DNA of 53,595 nucleotides from Rhodovulum tesquicola (GCF_024128855.1 NZ_JAMYDV010000018.1:1-53595); one strand, 5' to 3'. Numbered from the stretch's first letter, positions 16,546-26,126 are shown. The notes: a model not told the origin generated them from the sequence alone. Program-made: numbers and translations.

Positions 16546-17454
16546 TCAGGCCCGCCCGAACAGGCCGCCGGGGCGCACCACCAGCACCAGCGCCATCAGG
16601 ATGTAGATCAGCATCGAGGCCAGCGCCGCCCCGACCGAGGTGGCCTGCGACCGCTCCATGAAGGTCGAAAACGCGATCGGCAGCAGGAACCGGCCCAGCG
16701 TGTCGGTCATTCCAACAAGGATCGCGCCGACCAGCGCCCCCTTGATCGACCCGATCCCGCCGATCACGATCACCACGAAGGCCAGGATCAGCACGGGTTC
16801 CCCCATGCCCACCTGCACCGATTGCAGCGCGCCGACCAGTGCCCCCGCCAGCCCCGCCAGCGCCGCGCCCAACGCGAAGACGATGGTGTAAAGCCTTGAT
16901 ATGTCGACGCCCAGCGCCCCGATCATCTCGCGATCCGCCTCGCCCGCGCGGATCCGGATGCCCAGCCGCGTGCGCCCGATCAGCCAGAACAGCCCCGCCG
17001 CCACGCTCAGTCCCACCCCGATCAGCACCAGCCGGTACAGCGGATAGTCGATCCCGCCGGGCAGCCGGACCGGGCCCGCCAGCGCGCGCGGGATGTCGAG
17101 ATAAAGCGGGAACGAGCCAAAGGCCCAGCGTGTGCCCTCGGAAAACACGAGGATCAGCGCAAAGGTCGCCAGCACCTGGTCCAGATGATCGCGCGCGTAA
17201 AGCCGCCGGATCACGGTCAGTTCCATCAGCGCGCCCGCCGCGGCTGCGGCGGCCAGGCTGGCGGCAAGCCCCAGCCAGAAATTGCCGGTCGCGGCAGCCA
17301 CCGCGGCACAGGCAAAGGCGCCGATCATGTAAAGCGATCCGTGGGCAAGGTTGATCAGCCCCATAACGCCGAAGACCAGCGTCAGGCCCGCCGCCATCAG
17401 AAACAGCATGACGCCGTATTGCAGGCCGTTCAGCGCCTGCTCGATCAGAAGCAT
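16546..17454 (-). CDS. livH: Branched-chain amino-acid ABC transporter permease LivH
   Basis: This 302-residue permease starts MLLIEQALNGLQYGVMLFLMAAGLTLVFGVMGLINLAHG, the standard LivH start. The ATG at 17454 was chosen over a longer Arg/Pro-rich extension that would run into the substrate-binding gene. The coupling segment GALGVDISRLYTIVFALGAALAGLAGALVGAL is clear. A gap of 58 bases with only a weak stem separates it from the upstream substrate-binding gene; such gaps often allow more binding protein than permease to be made. Confidence 0.93.
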   Translation of the reverse strand: MLLIEQALNGLQYGVMLFLMAAGLTLVFGVMGLINLAHGSLYMIGAFACAAVAAATGNFWLGLAASLAAAAAAGALMELTVIRRLYARDHLDQVLATFALILVFSEGTRWAFGSFPLYLDIPRALAGPVRLPGGIDYPLYRLVLIGVGLSVAAGLFWLIGRTRLGIRIRAGEADREMIGALGVDISRLYTIVFALGAALAGLAGALVGALQSVQVGMGEPVLILAFVVIVIGGIGSIKGALVGAILVGMTDTLGRFLLPIAFSTFMERSQATSVGAALASMLIYILMALVLVVRPGGLFGRA

Positions 17455-17512
17455 CAAGGACAAGGGGCGGTCCCTCGCTGGGGCAGGTGCGCGCGGCACC
17501 CGCCCGCGCCGG

Positions 17513-18652
17513 TTACATCTTGCACTCGTCCTCGTAGGCGTGGCCGCGATCCTCGATCGCGACACCCACGATCCGGTTGGTCAGGATGTCGCCCTCGCGC
17601 ACCACCTCGCGCATGAACAGGTCCTGCACCGGATGTTGCGAGGCGTTGAACGAGAACTTGCCCCGGACCGAGGCGAAATCGGCCTCGCGCAGCGCGGCGC
17701 GGAAGGCGTCGGCGTCGCTGACGCTGGCCTTGTCCATCGCCGACAGAAGCAGGTTCGCCGTGTCATAGCCATAGGCCGCATAGACCGAGGGCAGGCGGCC
17801 ATATTCCGCCCGGAACGCCTCGACGAAGGCCGCATTGGCCGCGTTGTCCAGGTCGGGCGACCAGTTCGCGCCGTTCAGAACGCCCAGCGCGGCATCGCCC
17901 ATCGCCTGGATGATCGACTGGTCGAAGCTGAAGGCGGGGCCGATCAGTTTCAGCCCCACACCGGAATCGGCATATTGCTTGACGAAGGAAATCCCCATGC
18001 CGCCGGGCAGGAAGATGAACACGCCATCGGCACCCGAGGCGCGGATCTGCGCGATCTCGCCCGCGTAATCGGTCTGGCCAAGCTGGGTATAGACCTCGGC
18101 CACCACCTCGCCCTCGTAGAACCGCTTGAACCCGGCCAGCGAATCCTGCCCCGCGGGGTAGTTCGGCGCCATGATGAAGGCCCTGGTGATCCCGGCGCGC
18201 GCGGCATAGGCGCCCGCGGCCTCGTGCAAATTGTCGTTCTGGTAGCTGACCGAGAAATAGCTCGGGTGGCAGCCCTTGCCCGCCAGTTGCGAGGGCGCGG
18301 CATTGGTCGAAAGGTAGACCTTGCCCTGCGCGGTCGCGGCCGGCACCACCGCCATGGCGAGGTTCGACCAGACGATACCGGTCAGCACGTCGACCTTGTC
18401 GGACTGGATCATCTTGTCGGCGATCTGCACCGCGATGTCGGGCTTCTGCTGGTCGTCCTCGATCACCACGCTCAGATCGGGATTGCCCGCCCGGTTCACC
18501 GCCAGCATGAAGCCGTCGCGCGTGTCGATCCCCAGGCTCGCGCCGCCGCCCGACAGCGTGGTGATCATGCCGACCTTGACCGGATCGGCCCCGGCCGTTC
18601 CGGCCAGCGCCAGCACGGCGGCCGCGGCCAGAAGGGTGCTTTTCGCGTTCAT
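17513..18652 (-). CDS. ABC transporter substrate-binding protein, branched-chain amino-acid/amide type
   Basis: This 379-residue protein has a signal peptide (AAAAVLALAGTAGA) and the periplasmic binding protein type I fold of LivJ/LivK. Conserved parts include VGMITTLSGGGASLG and GVNRAGNPDLSVVIEDDQQKPDIAVQ. The first gene of the operon, it precedes livHMGF. The ligand may be leucine-type amino acids, but related proteins in this class bind amides, urea or aromatic compounds. GGAGAGGAAG stands right before the start. Confidence 0.88.
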   Translation of the reverse strand: MNAKSTLLAAAAVLALAGTAGADPVKVGMITTLSGGGASLGIDTRDGFMLAVNRAGNPDLSVVIEDDQQKPDIAVQIADKMIQSDKVDVLTGIVWSNLAMAVVPAATAQGKVYLSTNAAPSQLAGKGCHPSYFSVSYQNDNLHEAAGAYAARAGITRAFIMAPNYPAGQDSLAGFKRFYEGEVVAEVYTQLGQTDYAGEIAQIRASGADGVFIFLPGGMGISFVKQYADSGVGLKLIGPAFSFDQSIIQAMGDAALGVLNGANWSPDLDNAANAAFVEAFRAEYGRLPSVYAAYGYDTANLLLSAMDKASVSDADAFRAALREADFASVRGKFSFNASQHPVQDLFMREVVREGDILTNRIVGVAIEDRGHAYEDECKM

Positions 18653-18703
18653 CTTCCTCTCCCCGTCGTTCTTCCGGGCAGGCCCGTTCGGCCCGCGTGG
18701 AAC

Positions 18704-18722
18704 GGCGGCATGCTATGCCGCC
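18704..18722. promoter_or_regulatory. Palindrome upstream of the liv operon
   Basis: GGCGGCAT-GCT-ATGCCGCC is a perfect eight-base inverted repeat about 50 bases upstream of the substrate-binding gene start. It may be an operator of the liv operon or a second terminator stem for the glycosyltransferase genes upstream. Confidence 0.35.
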
Positions 18723-18732
18723 CGGCCAGAGA

Positions 18733-18763
18733 ACGGCAAGCGGCGAATCCGCGCCCTTGCCGT
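18733..18763 (-). terminator. Terminator after the glycosyltransferase operon
   Basis: ACGGCAAG and CTTGCCGT form an eight-base perfect stem with an inner GC stem, 14 bases after the stop of the fusion gene. On the minus strand it is followed by TTCTCT, like a weak intrinsic terminator. Confidence 0.5.
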
Positions 18764-18776
18764 GGCGTTCCGGCGG

Positions 18777-20357
18777 TCAGGCCGGGCGGCTGCGCTCGAT
18801 CAGGACGCGCGCGGATTTGCGGCTTTCGCGGATCACGCAAAGCGTGCCGAGTGTCTCGAGCAGACGCGCCTGCGGCTTGAAGTTCCTCATCCGCAGATCG
18901 AGCAGAATCCGGCCCCCCGGCGCGACCCGGTCACGGAAGAACGCGATATAGGCATCGACCGGGAAGTGAAAACCGCAGGCCAGGAAGCTGACCGCCAGCT
19001 CGACCTGCGGGAGCGTCAGGGGATCGGCGCGCGCAGGGTTGAGGGTCCGGATGCGGCCCGAATCCACGCCGTTCGCGATCAGGAAGGCGCGGGCGCGCCC
19101 GAGGTCGGAATAGGCCGCACCTTCCGTCTCGAAGCCGAAATGGCGATGAGCGTTCGCCTCCAGGTCGATCAGCGTCAGCTCGGCGCCATAGGCGCGGGCC
19201 GCAAACAGATCGAAAAACGCATAGCCGCAGCCGATATCCGCGATACGGCCGGGCGCGACAGGGTCGAGATGCGGCCGCAGGGCGGCGAACTCCCGGGCGA
19301 CGACCGCCGCGGCATCGCGGGCGATGCGCGCGCCGCGATCAGCGACCACGGCCTCGATTCCGCGGGTTTCGCCCGTGCTCCATGCCTTGACCAGCCTGCC
19401 CGCGTCGGGGATGTCCGCCAGAACCTCGGATCGTTGCAGGATGATGTTCACCAGATCGTCCCGGTCGAACACGGAACAATCCAGCTCTGCGGCCTCGGCC
19501 TCGGCTGTGTTCGGGCGCGGCGGGATCGGGGCAAGCGCCGGGGCGATCCCGTGACGCGCAATGCAGCGGGCCATGAAACTGCCGCGCCTCGGGGTGTTGC
19601 CTTCCTTCTCCTGCAGGCGGGGCTTCATCCGCCGGGCCCAGAAGTGGACGCCGCGGGTTGCCTCGGTGAAGTCGTCGCGCTCGGGGTCGAAGCGGCCGAG
19701 GACAAGGTGGTTCCGTTTTCTGAAGGCAACCGGGTAGAATACGGTTTCTGGCCGGGCATGTGCGATCTCGCCGCTCTCGCGCAGAAAATGGGTCAGGGCG
19801 GCAGGTCCGGTCAGGCCCCATTCCTGTTCGGCCACGGGCACCGGCTGCCCGGCCCCGGCGGCGGCGCGCAGTCGGGCCTGGCGGTCGGGGGGCAGCCAGG
19901 GTGCGATGGCGTGGTCGTCGGCCAGGAAGTCGAGAAGCCCGTTCAGTGCGGGCGAATCCGGTGGCAGGCCAAGCACCGCGTTGCAGACCCGTCCGGGTTT
20001 TTCCCAGCCGAAGACATGAGCGCCGTCGAAGACGAAGGGGCGCAGGCAGTACATGTCCGCATCGACCCAGATCTGGTCGGTGCGCTTCAGAAGATTCAGC
20101 CGGAACAGGTCGGCATGCAGCGCGGGACTGCCGGTCCTCGCGTGGCGGAGCACCCGTCCTGCGGGGAGGATCTCGGCAGCGTTCGCCGTCCGCACGCCCT
20201 CCGGGACGTTGTCGATCGGCGCATAGCTGTAAAGTGTCGTCTCGTGCCCGGCATCGGCAAAGGATTTCAGGCAGAGCTGTTCCAGCCAGGACAGCCGCGG
20301 CCCGATCCAGAGGCTTGCGATCCTGGGAAGCGGGGTTGTTAGTGGCAGATGGGTCAA
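18777..20357 (-). CDS. Glycosyltransferase (GT32-like) fused to a SAM-dependent methyltransferase
   Basis: The 526-residue protein has two parts. Residues 1 to about 270 resemble sugar-binding DXD glycosyltransferases of the GT32 type (SPALHADLFRLNLL, then WVDADMYCLRPF with the metal-binding DAD). From about residue 360 a Rossmann-type methyltransferase follows, with motif I IADIGCGYAFFDLFAAR, an acidic SAM-ribose position in LTLIDLEANAHRH and a late VAPGGRILLDLRM. The start is a rare TTG whose TTGA overlaps the stop of the upstream gene, with GAGG six bases before it; no other reasonable start exists. It probably builds and methylates a surface glycan; the sugar is unknown. Two more glycosyltransferase genes lie upstream in the same operon. 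Confidence 0.75.
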   Translation of the reverse strand: MTHLPLTTPLPRIASLWIGPRLSWLEQLCLKSFADAGHETTLYSYAPIDNVPEGVRTANAAEILPAGRVLRHARTGSPALHADLFRLNLLKRTDQIWVDADMYCLRPFVFDGAHVFGWEKPGRVCNAVLGLPPDSPALNGLLDFLADDHAIAPWLPPDRQARLRAAAGAGQPVPVAEQEWGLTGPAALTHFLRESGEIAHARPETVFYPVAFRKRNHLVLGRFDPERDDFTEATRGVHFWARRMKPRLQEKEGNTPRRGSFMARCIARHGIAPALAPIPPRPNTAEAEAAELDCSVFDRDDLVNIILQRSEVLADIPDAGRLVKAWSTGETRGIEAVVADRGARIARDAAAVVAREFAALRPHLDPVAPGRIADIGCGYAFFDLFAARAYGAELTLIDLEANAHRHFGFETEGAAYSDLGRARAFLIANGVDSGRIRTLNPARADPLTLPQVELAVSFLACGFHFPVDAYIAFFRDRVAPGGRILLDLRMRNFKPQARLLETLGTLCVIRESRKSARVLIERSRPA

Positions 20358-22630
20358 TGTCGGGCCTCCACGCGGTCGACGGTGAAGAAGAAGCCCGGCT
20401 CCAGGTCGGCCTGCACCACCGCATCGGGGATCGATTCGGGACCGGCAAGGAACACGTTCGTGCCGAAATGGCCCAGCATGCGTGACAGCCGCTGCATCCG
20501 CGGGCCGGTCAGGTCGCTGTAAAAGGCCGCCTGGTCGGGCTGTGCCCTGAGTGTGGCGATCTTCGCGCGATGCGCGGCGACGCAGGCCGCATGCGCCGCG
20601 GAAATCGCGGGGTCGGCCAGCAGGCGGGCACGTTCGGCCTCCATCGCCGGGATCATGCGCAGGATGCTCCGGTCCTCCTCGGCGTTGTGGTTCATCCGGA
20701 ACCAGTAGGCCAGCCCCTGGTCGCGCTCGACATGGTTCACCCGGCCGCGGTCGCGCTTGACCAGAAAGCTTTCGGCCGAACGCACCGCGTAATGGTTGAG
20801 CTGGACAAGGTCGTAGCCCACCGTCTCGGCGGTCGAGCGCCAGGCGCTGCGATACATCTCGCGCGGGAGGGGGCGGCCCGATCCGTTGACCCAGGCGATC
20901 CGGTCCAGAAGCTGCGGGGTCAGTCCCTTGGGCCGGTGCACGCCCAGCTTGCGAAAGAACCCGGCATTGCGGAACAGCGTCTTGAACCCCCAGGCCTGGT
21001 GCGGCTTGCGCGTCATCTCGGCCGCGCAGCGGGTGAACTGGCCGATCACCGGGGCATCGGCAAAGGCATGAATGTCGGCATTGCCGAACAGCCGCCAGGT
21101 GCAGGAGATCATGTTCGCCCCGCCCATCGCCTGAAACAGCGCCATGAGCGTCCCGTCGCCCGCCTTGATGTTGAGATATTCGTCCACATCCATGCAGATC
21201 AGCCAGTCCGCGGCACGGATCACCGGCTCGTCCGGCGCGGCCTGCAAGGCGGCGTGCTGGGGCTTCAGGCCCATGGCGCGATAGGGATTGTCGCGGTGCT
21301 GCACGATCCCGCGCTCCTGCAACAGCGCCAGCATGCGGTCGGTGCCGTCGGTGCAGTCATTGGTGTAGATCAGGAAATCCTGCACCCCGATGGCGCGATG
21401 ATAGGCCAGCCAGTCCAGGATGAAGGGGCCTTCGTTCTTCATAGTGGTCACGATGGCGGTGCGGTTGGCGCCGGGGTCGATGCGGGGCGACGCGATCTGC
21501 GGCATGCGCAGCGGCGCCTGCCCGAACCGGGTTTCGGCCAGGGCGACCAGCGCGGGCTCTTCGACAAGGCTCGACCGCGGCACGAGGCGCGAGACCGGGT
21601 GGCCGGGATGGAGCAGCGCCATGCAGCGGTAGAACGCTGCCAGTTCCGCGAGCCGAGGCATGGTTCCTGTCACCCGGCTCGCGCGCCAGACGGCGCCGGG
21701 TCCGGCCTTGGCAGGCGCCACGCACCAGCGCCGCACCGAGGGCGGGCGGTCGAAGCTCACGCAGCCATGATCCGCGAAGCCGGGCGCGTCGGGGTCGCGC
21801 AGCCGCCAGGGATAGGCATGGCGGCCGGTCAGCAGGATGGTGCCCGAGGGCGCATCGGTGGCCCGGTCGAAAACCGATGCACCGGGGGCAGGGGCCAGAA
21901 GGTCGCAGAGGTCCAGATTGGCGACCGCGCGGGCCTCGTCCAGAAAGGCGTGGCGCAGCCATTCGTAAAGCTGACCCTGGCCCAGCGGCGCGGTCCATGG
22001 ATCGGGCGGGGGCGGGACCATCCGCTGCTTGCCCGGTGCATCCGGGGCGTGGACGGGATGGCTGGCAGGCGGCAGGTCGGGCCGGCCGAGCGGCCGATCC
22101 AGATCCACGAGAACCAGCCGCCTCAGCCCGGGCAGATCCGCAAGCGCCATGCCCACCGCGTCGGCAAAGGCATCGTCCCCGCCCGGGCTGCGGTCCAGGA
22201 TCAGCGCTGCCTCGGCCCCGTGATCGCGCATGTGACAGGCCAGCCAGTCGGCGGTCTGCGCGGCGCTCTCGCCATTGCGGATGGCGACCAGCGTGTTCAG
22301 CCCGGCGAACAGCGCGGTCTCGGCCGGGCGCGGTTCGACCGTGACCTCTTGCCCGTCCAGGCGCAGCGTGACCGCCGTTCCCTCGCCCGGGACGGCCAGC
22401 GCCACCACCAGCCCGCCGCCGATCACGCGGATGTCGTGCATCGTCGTCGCCCCGGCCGCGCCGACCGCTTCGAGGGGCGTGCCCGCAGGAAACACGACCC
22501 GGACCGCGCAGCCCTCCTCCCCGGTCCGGGCGATGGCGTCGAGGCAAAGCCGCGCCCCGAGGGGCCGGGCGCGCAGGTGTCGCCGCAGCAGGCGCGATTG
22601 ATGCGCCGAGGGCGGGGCGCGCATGTTCAT
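20354..22630 (-). CDS. Two-domain glycosyltransferase (GT2/GT92-like C-terminal half)
   Basis: In this 758-residue protein the C-terminal half (from about residue 380) is a clear glycosyltransferase. It contains RTAIVTTMKNEGPFILDWLAYH, the metal-binding ICMDVDEYLNI, FGNADIHAFADAPVIGQFTRC, GFKTLFRNAGFF and the HYAVRSAESFLVKRDRG string. The N-terminal half has a weak echo of the same fold (LNTLVAIRNGESAAQTADWLACH) but lacks a DXD motif, so it may be a degenerate copy with a structural role. The ATG at 22630 overlaps the upstream gene by four bases. It is a paralogue of the next gene upstream. Substrate unknown; surface polysaccharide or glycoprotein work is likely. Confidence 0.75.
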   Translation of the reverse strand: MNMRAPPSAHQSRLLRRHLRARPLGARLCLDAIARTGEEGCAVRVVFPAGTPLEAVGAAGATTMHDIRVIGGGLVVALAVPGEGTAVTLRLDGQEVTVEPRPAETALFAGLNTLVAIRNGESAAQTADWLACHMRDHGAEAALILDRSPGGDDAFADAVGMALADLPGLRRLVLVDLDRPLGRPDLPPASHPVHAPDAPGKQRMVPPPPDPWTAPLGQGQLYEWLRHAFLDEARAVANLDLCDLLAPAPGASVFDRATDAPSGTILLTGRHAYPWRLRDPDAPGFADHGCVSFDRPPSVRRWCVAPAKAGPGAVWRASRVTGTMPRLAELAAFYRCMALLHPGHPVSRLVPRSSLVEEPALVALAETRFGQAPLRMPQIASPRIDPGANRTAIVTTMKNEGPFILDWLAYHRAIGVQDFLIYTNDCTDGTDRMLALLQERGIVQHRDNPYRAMGLKPQHAALQAAPDEPVIRAADWLICMDVDEYLNIKAGDGTLMALFQAMGGANMISCTWRLFGNADIHAFADAPVIGQFTRCAAEMTRKPHQAWGFKTLFRNAGFFRKLGVHRPKGLTPQLLDRIAWVNGSGRPLPREMYRSAWRSTAETVGYDLVQLNHYAVRSAESFLVKRDRGRVNHVERDQGLAYWFRMNHNAEEDRSILRMIPAMEAERARLLADPAISAAHAACVAAHRAKIATLRAQPDQAAFYSDLTGPRMQRLSRMLGHFGTNVFLAGPESIPDAVVQADLEPGFFFTVDRVEARH

Positions 22631-23682
22631 CCAGCCGCCGCGGCGCGCAGGGCGCGATGATAGCCCGCGAAGACATGGGCGCGCAGATCGGGCGCGATGC
22701 TGCGGCTGCCCCCGGCCAGCAGCAGATGGGCGTAAAGCGCGTGTTCCACCGGCTCCGCGACAACCCTTTGGAATGCCGCCCGGTGCCACGCGACCGCCGC
22801 CGCATGCAGCGCGGGCACGCCCGGGATGGCCCTGAGCCGTGCCAGCGCCGCGGCGGTGGCAGGCGCCATCGCGGCGATGCTGCGATCTTCGACCGTGTTG
22901 AAATTGCGCTCGACCCAATAGGCCAGGTCGACGGGCTTCGACGCCCGGTTCGGCAGGCCGCGGGCACGCTTGAGCATGAAGCTTTCGGCCGATTTCACCG
23001 CGTAATGGTTGATCTCGGCCAGCCCGCGCGCCCCCTCGCGACCCATCAGCGACAGCCGCGCGGGATCGGCGGCAATGGCCGAGGGCAGCGGCGTGCCCGA
23101 TCCGTCGACCCAGACCGGGCGCGCCCCGGGCTTGTGGCGCGGGCGGTGGACGCCCAGCCGGTCGAACGGCCCCGCGCTGCGGAACAGCGACTTGAAGAAG
23201 GTGGCCGAGACCGGATAGCCGCAATCGGGCGCCATCGCGGCGGTGAACTGCGTGGTGACCGGACGATCCTCGAAGCCGCAGACGCCATTGTCGCCGAAGA
23301 ACCGCCAGGGCAGGGCGATGGCGTCGGTGCCCTCGGGAAGGGCTGCGATCAGGTCGGCAAAGCGGTGGCCGGGGACGTGGATATTGACGAACTCGTCAAG
23401 GTCGATGCCCAGCACCCAGTCGGCGGCCTTGCGCAGGGGATGCGCCCCGGCGGCGCGCAGCGCCTGCCATTGCACGCTTTGCCCTGCGGGTGCCTGATGC
23501 GCGACATGGGCCAGCACGCCCGCCGCCGCCAGCGCGTCCAGCAGCGCGTCGGTCCCGTCCTCGCAATCGTTAGAATAGACAAGGATATCGCTTGCGCCCG
23601 CGCCAATGTGATGGGCCAGCCATTCCAGCAGGAACGGACCCTCGTTGCGCGCGGTCGTGACGATCAGAAGGCGCTGCGTCAC
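22627..23682 (-). CDS. Glycosyltransferase, GT2/GT92-like
   Basis: This 351-residue protein starts with RLLIVTTARNEGPFLLEWLAHH and has the metal-binding LGIDLDEFVNIHV, the FFGDNGVCGFEDRPVTTQF segment, FFKSLFRSAGPF and HYAVKSAESFMLKRARG. These strings recur in the C-terminal half of the neighbouring gene, so the two arose by duplication. The start is GTG at 23682 with AAAAGG seven bases upstream. It is the first gene of a three-gene coupled set. No signal peptide or membrane helix is visible, so it acts in the cytoplasm. Confidence 0.8.
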   Translation of the reverse strand: MTQRLLIVTTARNEGPFLLEWLAHHIGAGASDILVYSNDCEDGTDALLDALAAAGVLAHVAHQAPAGQSVQWQALRAAGAHPLRKAADWVLGIDLDEFVNIHVPGHRFADLIAALPEGTDAIALPWRFFGDNGVCGFEDRPVTTQFTAAMAPDCGYPVSATFFKSLFRSAGPFDRLGVHRPRHKPGARPVWVDGSGTPLPSAIAADPARLSLMGREGARGLAEINHYAVKSAESFMLKRARGLPNRASKPVDLAYWVERNFNTVEDRSIAAMAPATAAALARLRAIPGVPALHAAAVAWHRAAFQRVVAEPVEHALYAHLLLAGGSRSIAPDLRAHVFAGYHRALRAAAAG

Positions 23683-23714
23683 CGGAATGCCTTTTCGCGG
23701 CTGCCCCCTTCCGA

Positions 23715-23733
23715 CCGGGACCGGCTGTCCCGG
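23715..23733. terminator. Hairpin between cobQ and the glycosyltransferase genes
   Basis: CCGGGAC and GTCCCGG form a perfect seven-base stem around CGGCT in the 53-base gap after the cobQ stop. No T-run follows; it may still separate the two transcription units. Confidence 0.4.
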
Positions 23734-23735
23734 CC

Positions 23736-25211
23736 CTATGCGGGGCCTTGTCCCGTTCGGGGTACACCCGCGATGGTTAACAGCGCCTCAATGTCGAGAT
23801 GCCGTTCCAGATGCTCGGCCAGCGCGTCCAGCGCCGCTTCGACGGCCGCGCCATGGGATAGCGGGCCGGGCGCCAGCCCCAGCGCGTCAAGCCAGGCGCG
23901 GCGGAACCCGTCTTCGGCGAACAGCCCGTGCAGATAGGTGCCCACGATCCGCCCATCGGGCGAGACCGCGCCCTCGGGCCGACCCTCGATCCGGGCAAAG
24001 GGGCAGGCGCGGTCAGGACCTTCGGTGCGGCCGATATGGATCTCGTAGCCCTCCAGCGGCGCGCCGGTTGCGTCATGGGTGGCGGCCACGCGGGTCAGCG
24101 TCTTGTCCGCCGCCATCACCGTCTCGACATCCAGAAGGCCCAGCCCCGCGGTTTCGCCCGCCGGGCCCTCGCGCCCCTCGGGGTCGAGGATCCGCCGCCC
24201 CAGCATCTGGTATCCGCCGCACAGCCCCAGCACCCGCCCGCCGCGCCGGACATGGGCCATCAGGTCGATATCCCAGCCCTGCATGCGCAGGAATTCCAGA
24301 TCGCCGCGGGTCGATTTCGTGCCCGGCAGGATCACCAGGTCGGCATCGCCGGGCAAGGGGCTGCCCGGCGGGATCATGCTCAGCCGGATCGAAGGCTCCA
24401 GCTTCAGCGGGTCCAGATCGTCGAAATTCGCGATCCGCGACAGCATCGGGCAGGCGATGTGGAATGTCCCCGTGCCGGTCGGTCCCCCCAGATCGACCGC
24501 ATCCTCGGCGGGCAGGCGATGGGCCAGCGCAAACCACGGCACAAGGCCGAAGCCGCGCCAGCCGGTTGCCCGCTCGATCGCCGCATAGCCGTCCTCGAAC
24601 AGCCGCGGATCGCCGCGGAACTTGTTGACCGCAAAGCCCCGGATCATCGCGGCATCCGCCGGGTCCAGCACCGCCTGCGTGCCGACGATCTGGGCGATCA
24701 CGCCGCCCCTGTCGATATCGCCGACCAGCACTACCGGCACGCCCGCCGCGCGCGCAAAGCCCATGTTGGCGATGTCGCCCCGGCGCAGGTTCACCTCGGC
24801 CGGGCTGCCCGCGCCCTCGACCAGGATCAGATCGGCGCTGGCCGCAAGCCGGTGAAAGCTGTCGAGAACCGCGCCCATCAGCCCCGGCCGCTCGCCCGCG
24901 AAATCCGCGGCCCGCCAGGCGCCGCGGGCCCGGCCCTGGACGACGATCTGCGCGGCCCGGTCGGTTTCGGGCTTGATCAGGACGGGGTTCATGTCGGTCA
25001 CCGGATCGCGCCCGGCGGCGAGCGCCTGCAAGGCCTGCGCCCGGCCGATCTCGCCGCCATCGGCGGTGACGGCGGCATTGTTCGACATGTTCTGCGGCTT
25101 GAAGGGCGCGACCGACAGCCCGCGCGCGCGCGCCGCACGGCAGAGCCCGGCGACAAGGATCGACTTGCCCACATTCGAGCCCGTTCCCTGGATCATCAGC
25201 GCGCGGGTCAC
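23736..25211 (-). CDS. cobQ: Cobyric acid synthase
   Basis: This 491-residue amidotransferase has an N-terminal ATP-binding domain ([49 protein letters not shown]) and a C-terminal glutaminase-like domain ([20 protein letters not shown] with the nucleophilic Cys, then GTYLHGLF with the His). It amidates four side chains of adenosylcobyrinic a,c-diamide in B12 synthesis. GTG at 25211 was chosen because AGGGAAAGG stands eight bases before it and the protein then starts at the family's usual position. It lies 84 bases downstream of the btuF-like gene and is probably in the riboswitch-controlled unit. Confidence 0.93.
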   Translation of the reverse strand: MTRALMIQGTGSNVGKSILVAGLCRAARARGLSVAPFKPQNMSNNAAVTADGGEIGRAQALQALAAGRDPVTDMNPVLIKPETDRAAQIVVQGRARGAWRAADFAGERPGLMGAVLDSFHRLAASADLILVEGAGSPAEVNLRRGDIANMGFARAAGVPVVLVGDIDRGGVIAQIVGTQAVLDPADAAMIRGFAVNKFRGDPRLFEDGYAAIERATGWRGFGLVPWFALAHRLPAEDAVDLGGPTGTGTFHIACPMLSRIANFDDLDPLKLEPSIRLSMIPPGSPLPGDADLVILPGTKSTRGDLEFLRMQGWDIDLMAHVRRGGRVLGLCGGYQMLGRRILDPEGREGPAGETAGLGLLDVETVMAADKTLTRVAATHDATGAPLEGYEIHIGRTEGPDRACPFARIEGRPEGAVSPDGRIVGTYLHGLFAEDGFRRAWLDALGLAPGPLSHGAAVEAALDALAEHLERHLDIEALLTIAGVPRTGQGPA

Positions 25212-25295
25212 GGGCGCGCCCTTTCCCTGGCGGCGGTCGGCGTGGCAGGCGTTGCAAGAGGGTATTTGGGCCAAGAAGAAGACAGCCTGTGCATC

Positions 25296-26126
25296 TCACT
25301 CTCCGGCAAGGGCGCGGCGGCGTTCGGCCAGGCGCGCGACGGCATCAAGCACCAGCGGCGTGCCGCAGGTCCAGTCGGGGCCGGTGAATTCGGGGTGAAG
25401 GGCGGCTCCGGTCGCATGCAGAGCGGGATGGGCGACGACCTCCTCGGCGCGCGAGGTGGCGGGGTAGGGGCGCGCGACGATCAGCAGGTCGGGATCGGCC
25501 ATCACCAGATCCTCGAGCGACAGCCGACCGCCCCCCCTGCGACCCAGCCGTGCTGCAAGATTGTCGAAGCCCGCATGGGCAAGAATATCGTCGGACAGCG
25601 TGTCCGCGCCCTGGGTGAAGCCGTTGGGATGAAAGATCGCCGCGACGGGCCGCACCCCCGGCGCCGGGGCCAGGGCCGCGCGGCGTGCCTCGAATTCCGC
25701 GATCAGGGCTTCGGCGCGGTCCTCGCGGCCCAGAAGCCGCCCGGCCTGGCGGATCTGGCCGGGGATCTCGTCGATCCGGCGGGTGATCTCGAACTGCTCG
25801 ACCGCGATGCCCAGACGGCGCAGCATCGAGACCGTGGCCGGGTCGGAAAACCGCCCCGCCAGCACCAGATCGGGGCGCAGCAGCAGGATCTCCTCGGCGC
25901 CGCCGCGATTGGCAGGATAGGCGCGCGCCGCTTCAGCCATGGCCGAGGACCGTGGGTCTGCCGCCAGCCTGCTGACCGAGACGAGCTGGCCGGGTTGCGC
26001 GATCAGCATCGCCAACTGGTCGGTGCACAGGTTGATCGAGACCACGCGCCGCGGCGCCTCGGCCAGTGCTGCCGCCCCGGCAAGAACCAGGGCGGCGGCG
26101 AGGGGGATCAGCCTAGAAGGACGCAC
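25296..26126 (-). CDS. Cobalamin-type ABC transporter substrate-binding protein (BtuF-like)
   Basis: This 276-residue protein has a signal peptide (LIPLAAALVLAGAAALA) and the two-lobed class III binding fold. VSINLCTDQLAMLI and ILLLRPDLVLAG are the usual BtuF/FhuD-class signatures. It follows btuB and overlaps its last codons (GTG at 26126; an ATG at 26159 would add 11 residues and no better ribosome binding site). It should pass cobalamin from the outer-membrane receptor to a BtuCD transporter, which is not encoded in this window. Confidence 0.82.
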   Translation of the reverse strand: MRPSRLIPLAAALVLAGAAALAEAPRRVVSINLCTDQLAMLIAQPGQLVSVSRLAADPRSSAMAEAARAYPANRGGAEEILLLRPDLVLAGRFSDPATVSMLRRLGIAVEQFEITRRIDEIPGQIRQAGRLLGREDRAEALIAEFEARRAALAPAPGVRPVAAIFHPNGFTQGADTLSDDILAHAGFDNLAARLGRRGGGRLSLEDLVMADPDLLIVARPYPATSRAEEVVAHPALHATGAALHPEFTGPDWTCGTPLVLDAVARLAERRRALAGE

